From JAAYCI01 sp964370195 (GTDB taxonomy: Bacteria; Bacillota; Clostridia; Oscillospirales; Ruminococcaceae): 6,523 nucleotides of DNA. Where the stretch lies: NCBI GenBank assembly GCA_964370195.1, contig CAYJIH010000069.1, forward strand, positions 1 through 6,523, read 5' to 3'. Of this stretch, positions 6,417 to 6,523 are shown one piece after another (positions within the stretch are counted from its first letter, which is position 1; every line of letters begins with the position of its first letter). Under the pieces are notes generated by a model. That model saw only the letters and a program-made list of their open reading frames with translations. It was not told where the DNA came from and made no database searches. A program made the translations under genes and the position numbers.

Positions 6417-6523
6417 GGGAAATGGGGGCCACCTACCTTTTGATGGCCTGCGATGTGAAGTGCCTATGTGGCACTTCTAAGACACATCGCCCTTCGACTT
6501 TTGGGTTGAATTTGCCCGCTGCC
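6417..6523 (+). other. Structured, unrecognised element directly after rfbF (runs to window edge)
   Basis: Three hairpins lie side by side. GGCCA 6427-6431 pairs with TGGCC 6444-6448. GCGATGTG 6450-6457 pairs with CACATCGC 6483-6490, and inside it AAGTGCC 6458-6464 pairs with GGCACTT 6470-6476 around loop TATGT, giving 15 pairs interrupted only by the one-sided bulge CTAAGA (6477-6482). TTCGAC 6493-6498 pairs with GTTGAA 6505-6510 (one G-T). GGGAAA (6417-6422) can pair with TTT-G-CCC (6511-6517, bulged G) to close the set. No U-run follows in the visible part, so this is not a textbook intrinsic terminator. It could be a terminator variant, a cis-regulatory or small RNA, or a mobile palindromic repeat. 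The frame ATG 6422 is open to the edge (34 codons), but its composition is odd and I do not call it. I do not recognise a known RNA family. Confidence 0.5.

Noticed and set aside
6422..6523. Frame from ATG 6422 open to the window edge (34 codons) after rfbF
   Set aside because: The only ribosome-like sequence is about 2 bases from the ATG, the peptide has odd composition with several Cys, and the stretch is taken up by inverted repeats. It looks non-coding, though the edge prevents certainty.

Overview
The window looks like part of the chromosome of a motile, probably anaerobic member of the Bacillota (Clostridia-like). This is inferred from strong AGGAGG-type ribosome binding sites, sigma-A-type promoters, AT-rich spacers around moderately AT-rich genes, and the protein types present. 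No marker gene fixes the genus. Four protein genes are supported, arranged as two divergent pairs.

Left half, minus strand: the 5' part of a homocysteine S-methyltransferase-family gene runs off the left edge (1-807). Upstream of it lies a complete methyl-accepting chemotaxis protein (956-2635). A very strong symmetric hairpin (875-933) sits between them and probably ends the chemoreceptor transcript. The receptor has its own good promoter (TTGACA, 17 bp, TATGAT; 2702-2730).

Middle: about 630 bp of AT-rich DNA (2731-3361) separates the divergent promoters. I find no supportable gene, RNA or repeat in it.

Right half, plus strand: a promoter (TTGCTA, 17 bp, TATAAT; 3362-3390) drives a large family 2 glycosyltransferase with a long helical, partly TPR-like C-terminal region. 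Its real start is the GTG at 3433. After 89 bp comes rfbF, glucose-1-phosphate cytidylyltransferase (5634-6416). RfbF makes CDP-glucose, the entry compound for CDP-linked deoxysugars, so the pair belongs to a surface-glycan or protein-glycosylation locus. With a chemoreceptor next door, flagellin glycosylation is one reasonable but unproven reading. One nucleotide after the rfbF stop, the sequence enters a compact set of inverted repeats (6417-6523) that lacks a terminator-like U-tract. I do not recognise it, and it is the least explained part of the window.

I see no complete undescribed system here. The best leads are the structured element after rfbF, the glycosyltransferase with its uncharacterised C-terminal half, and the large empty divergent spacer.
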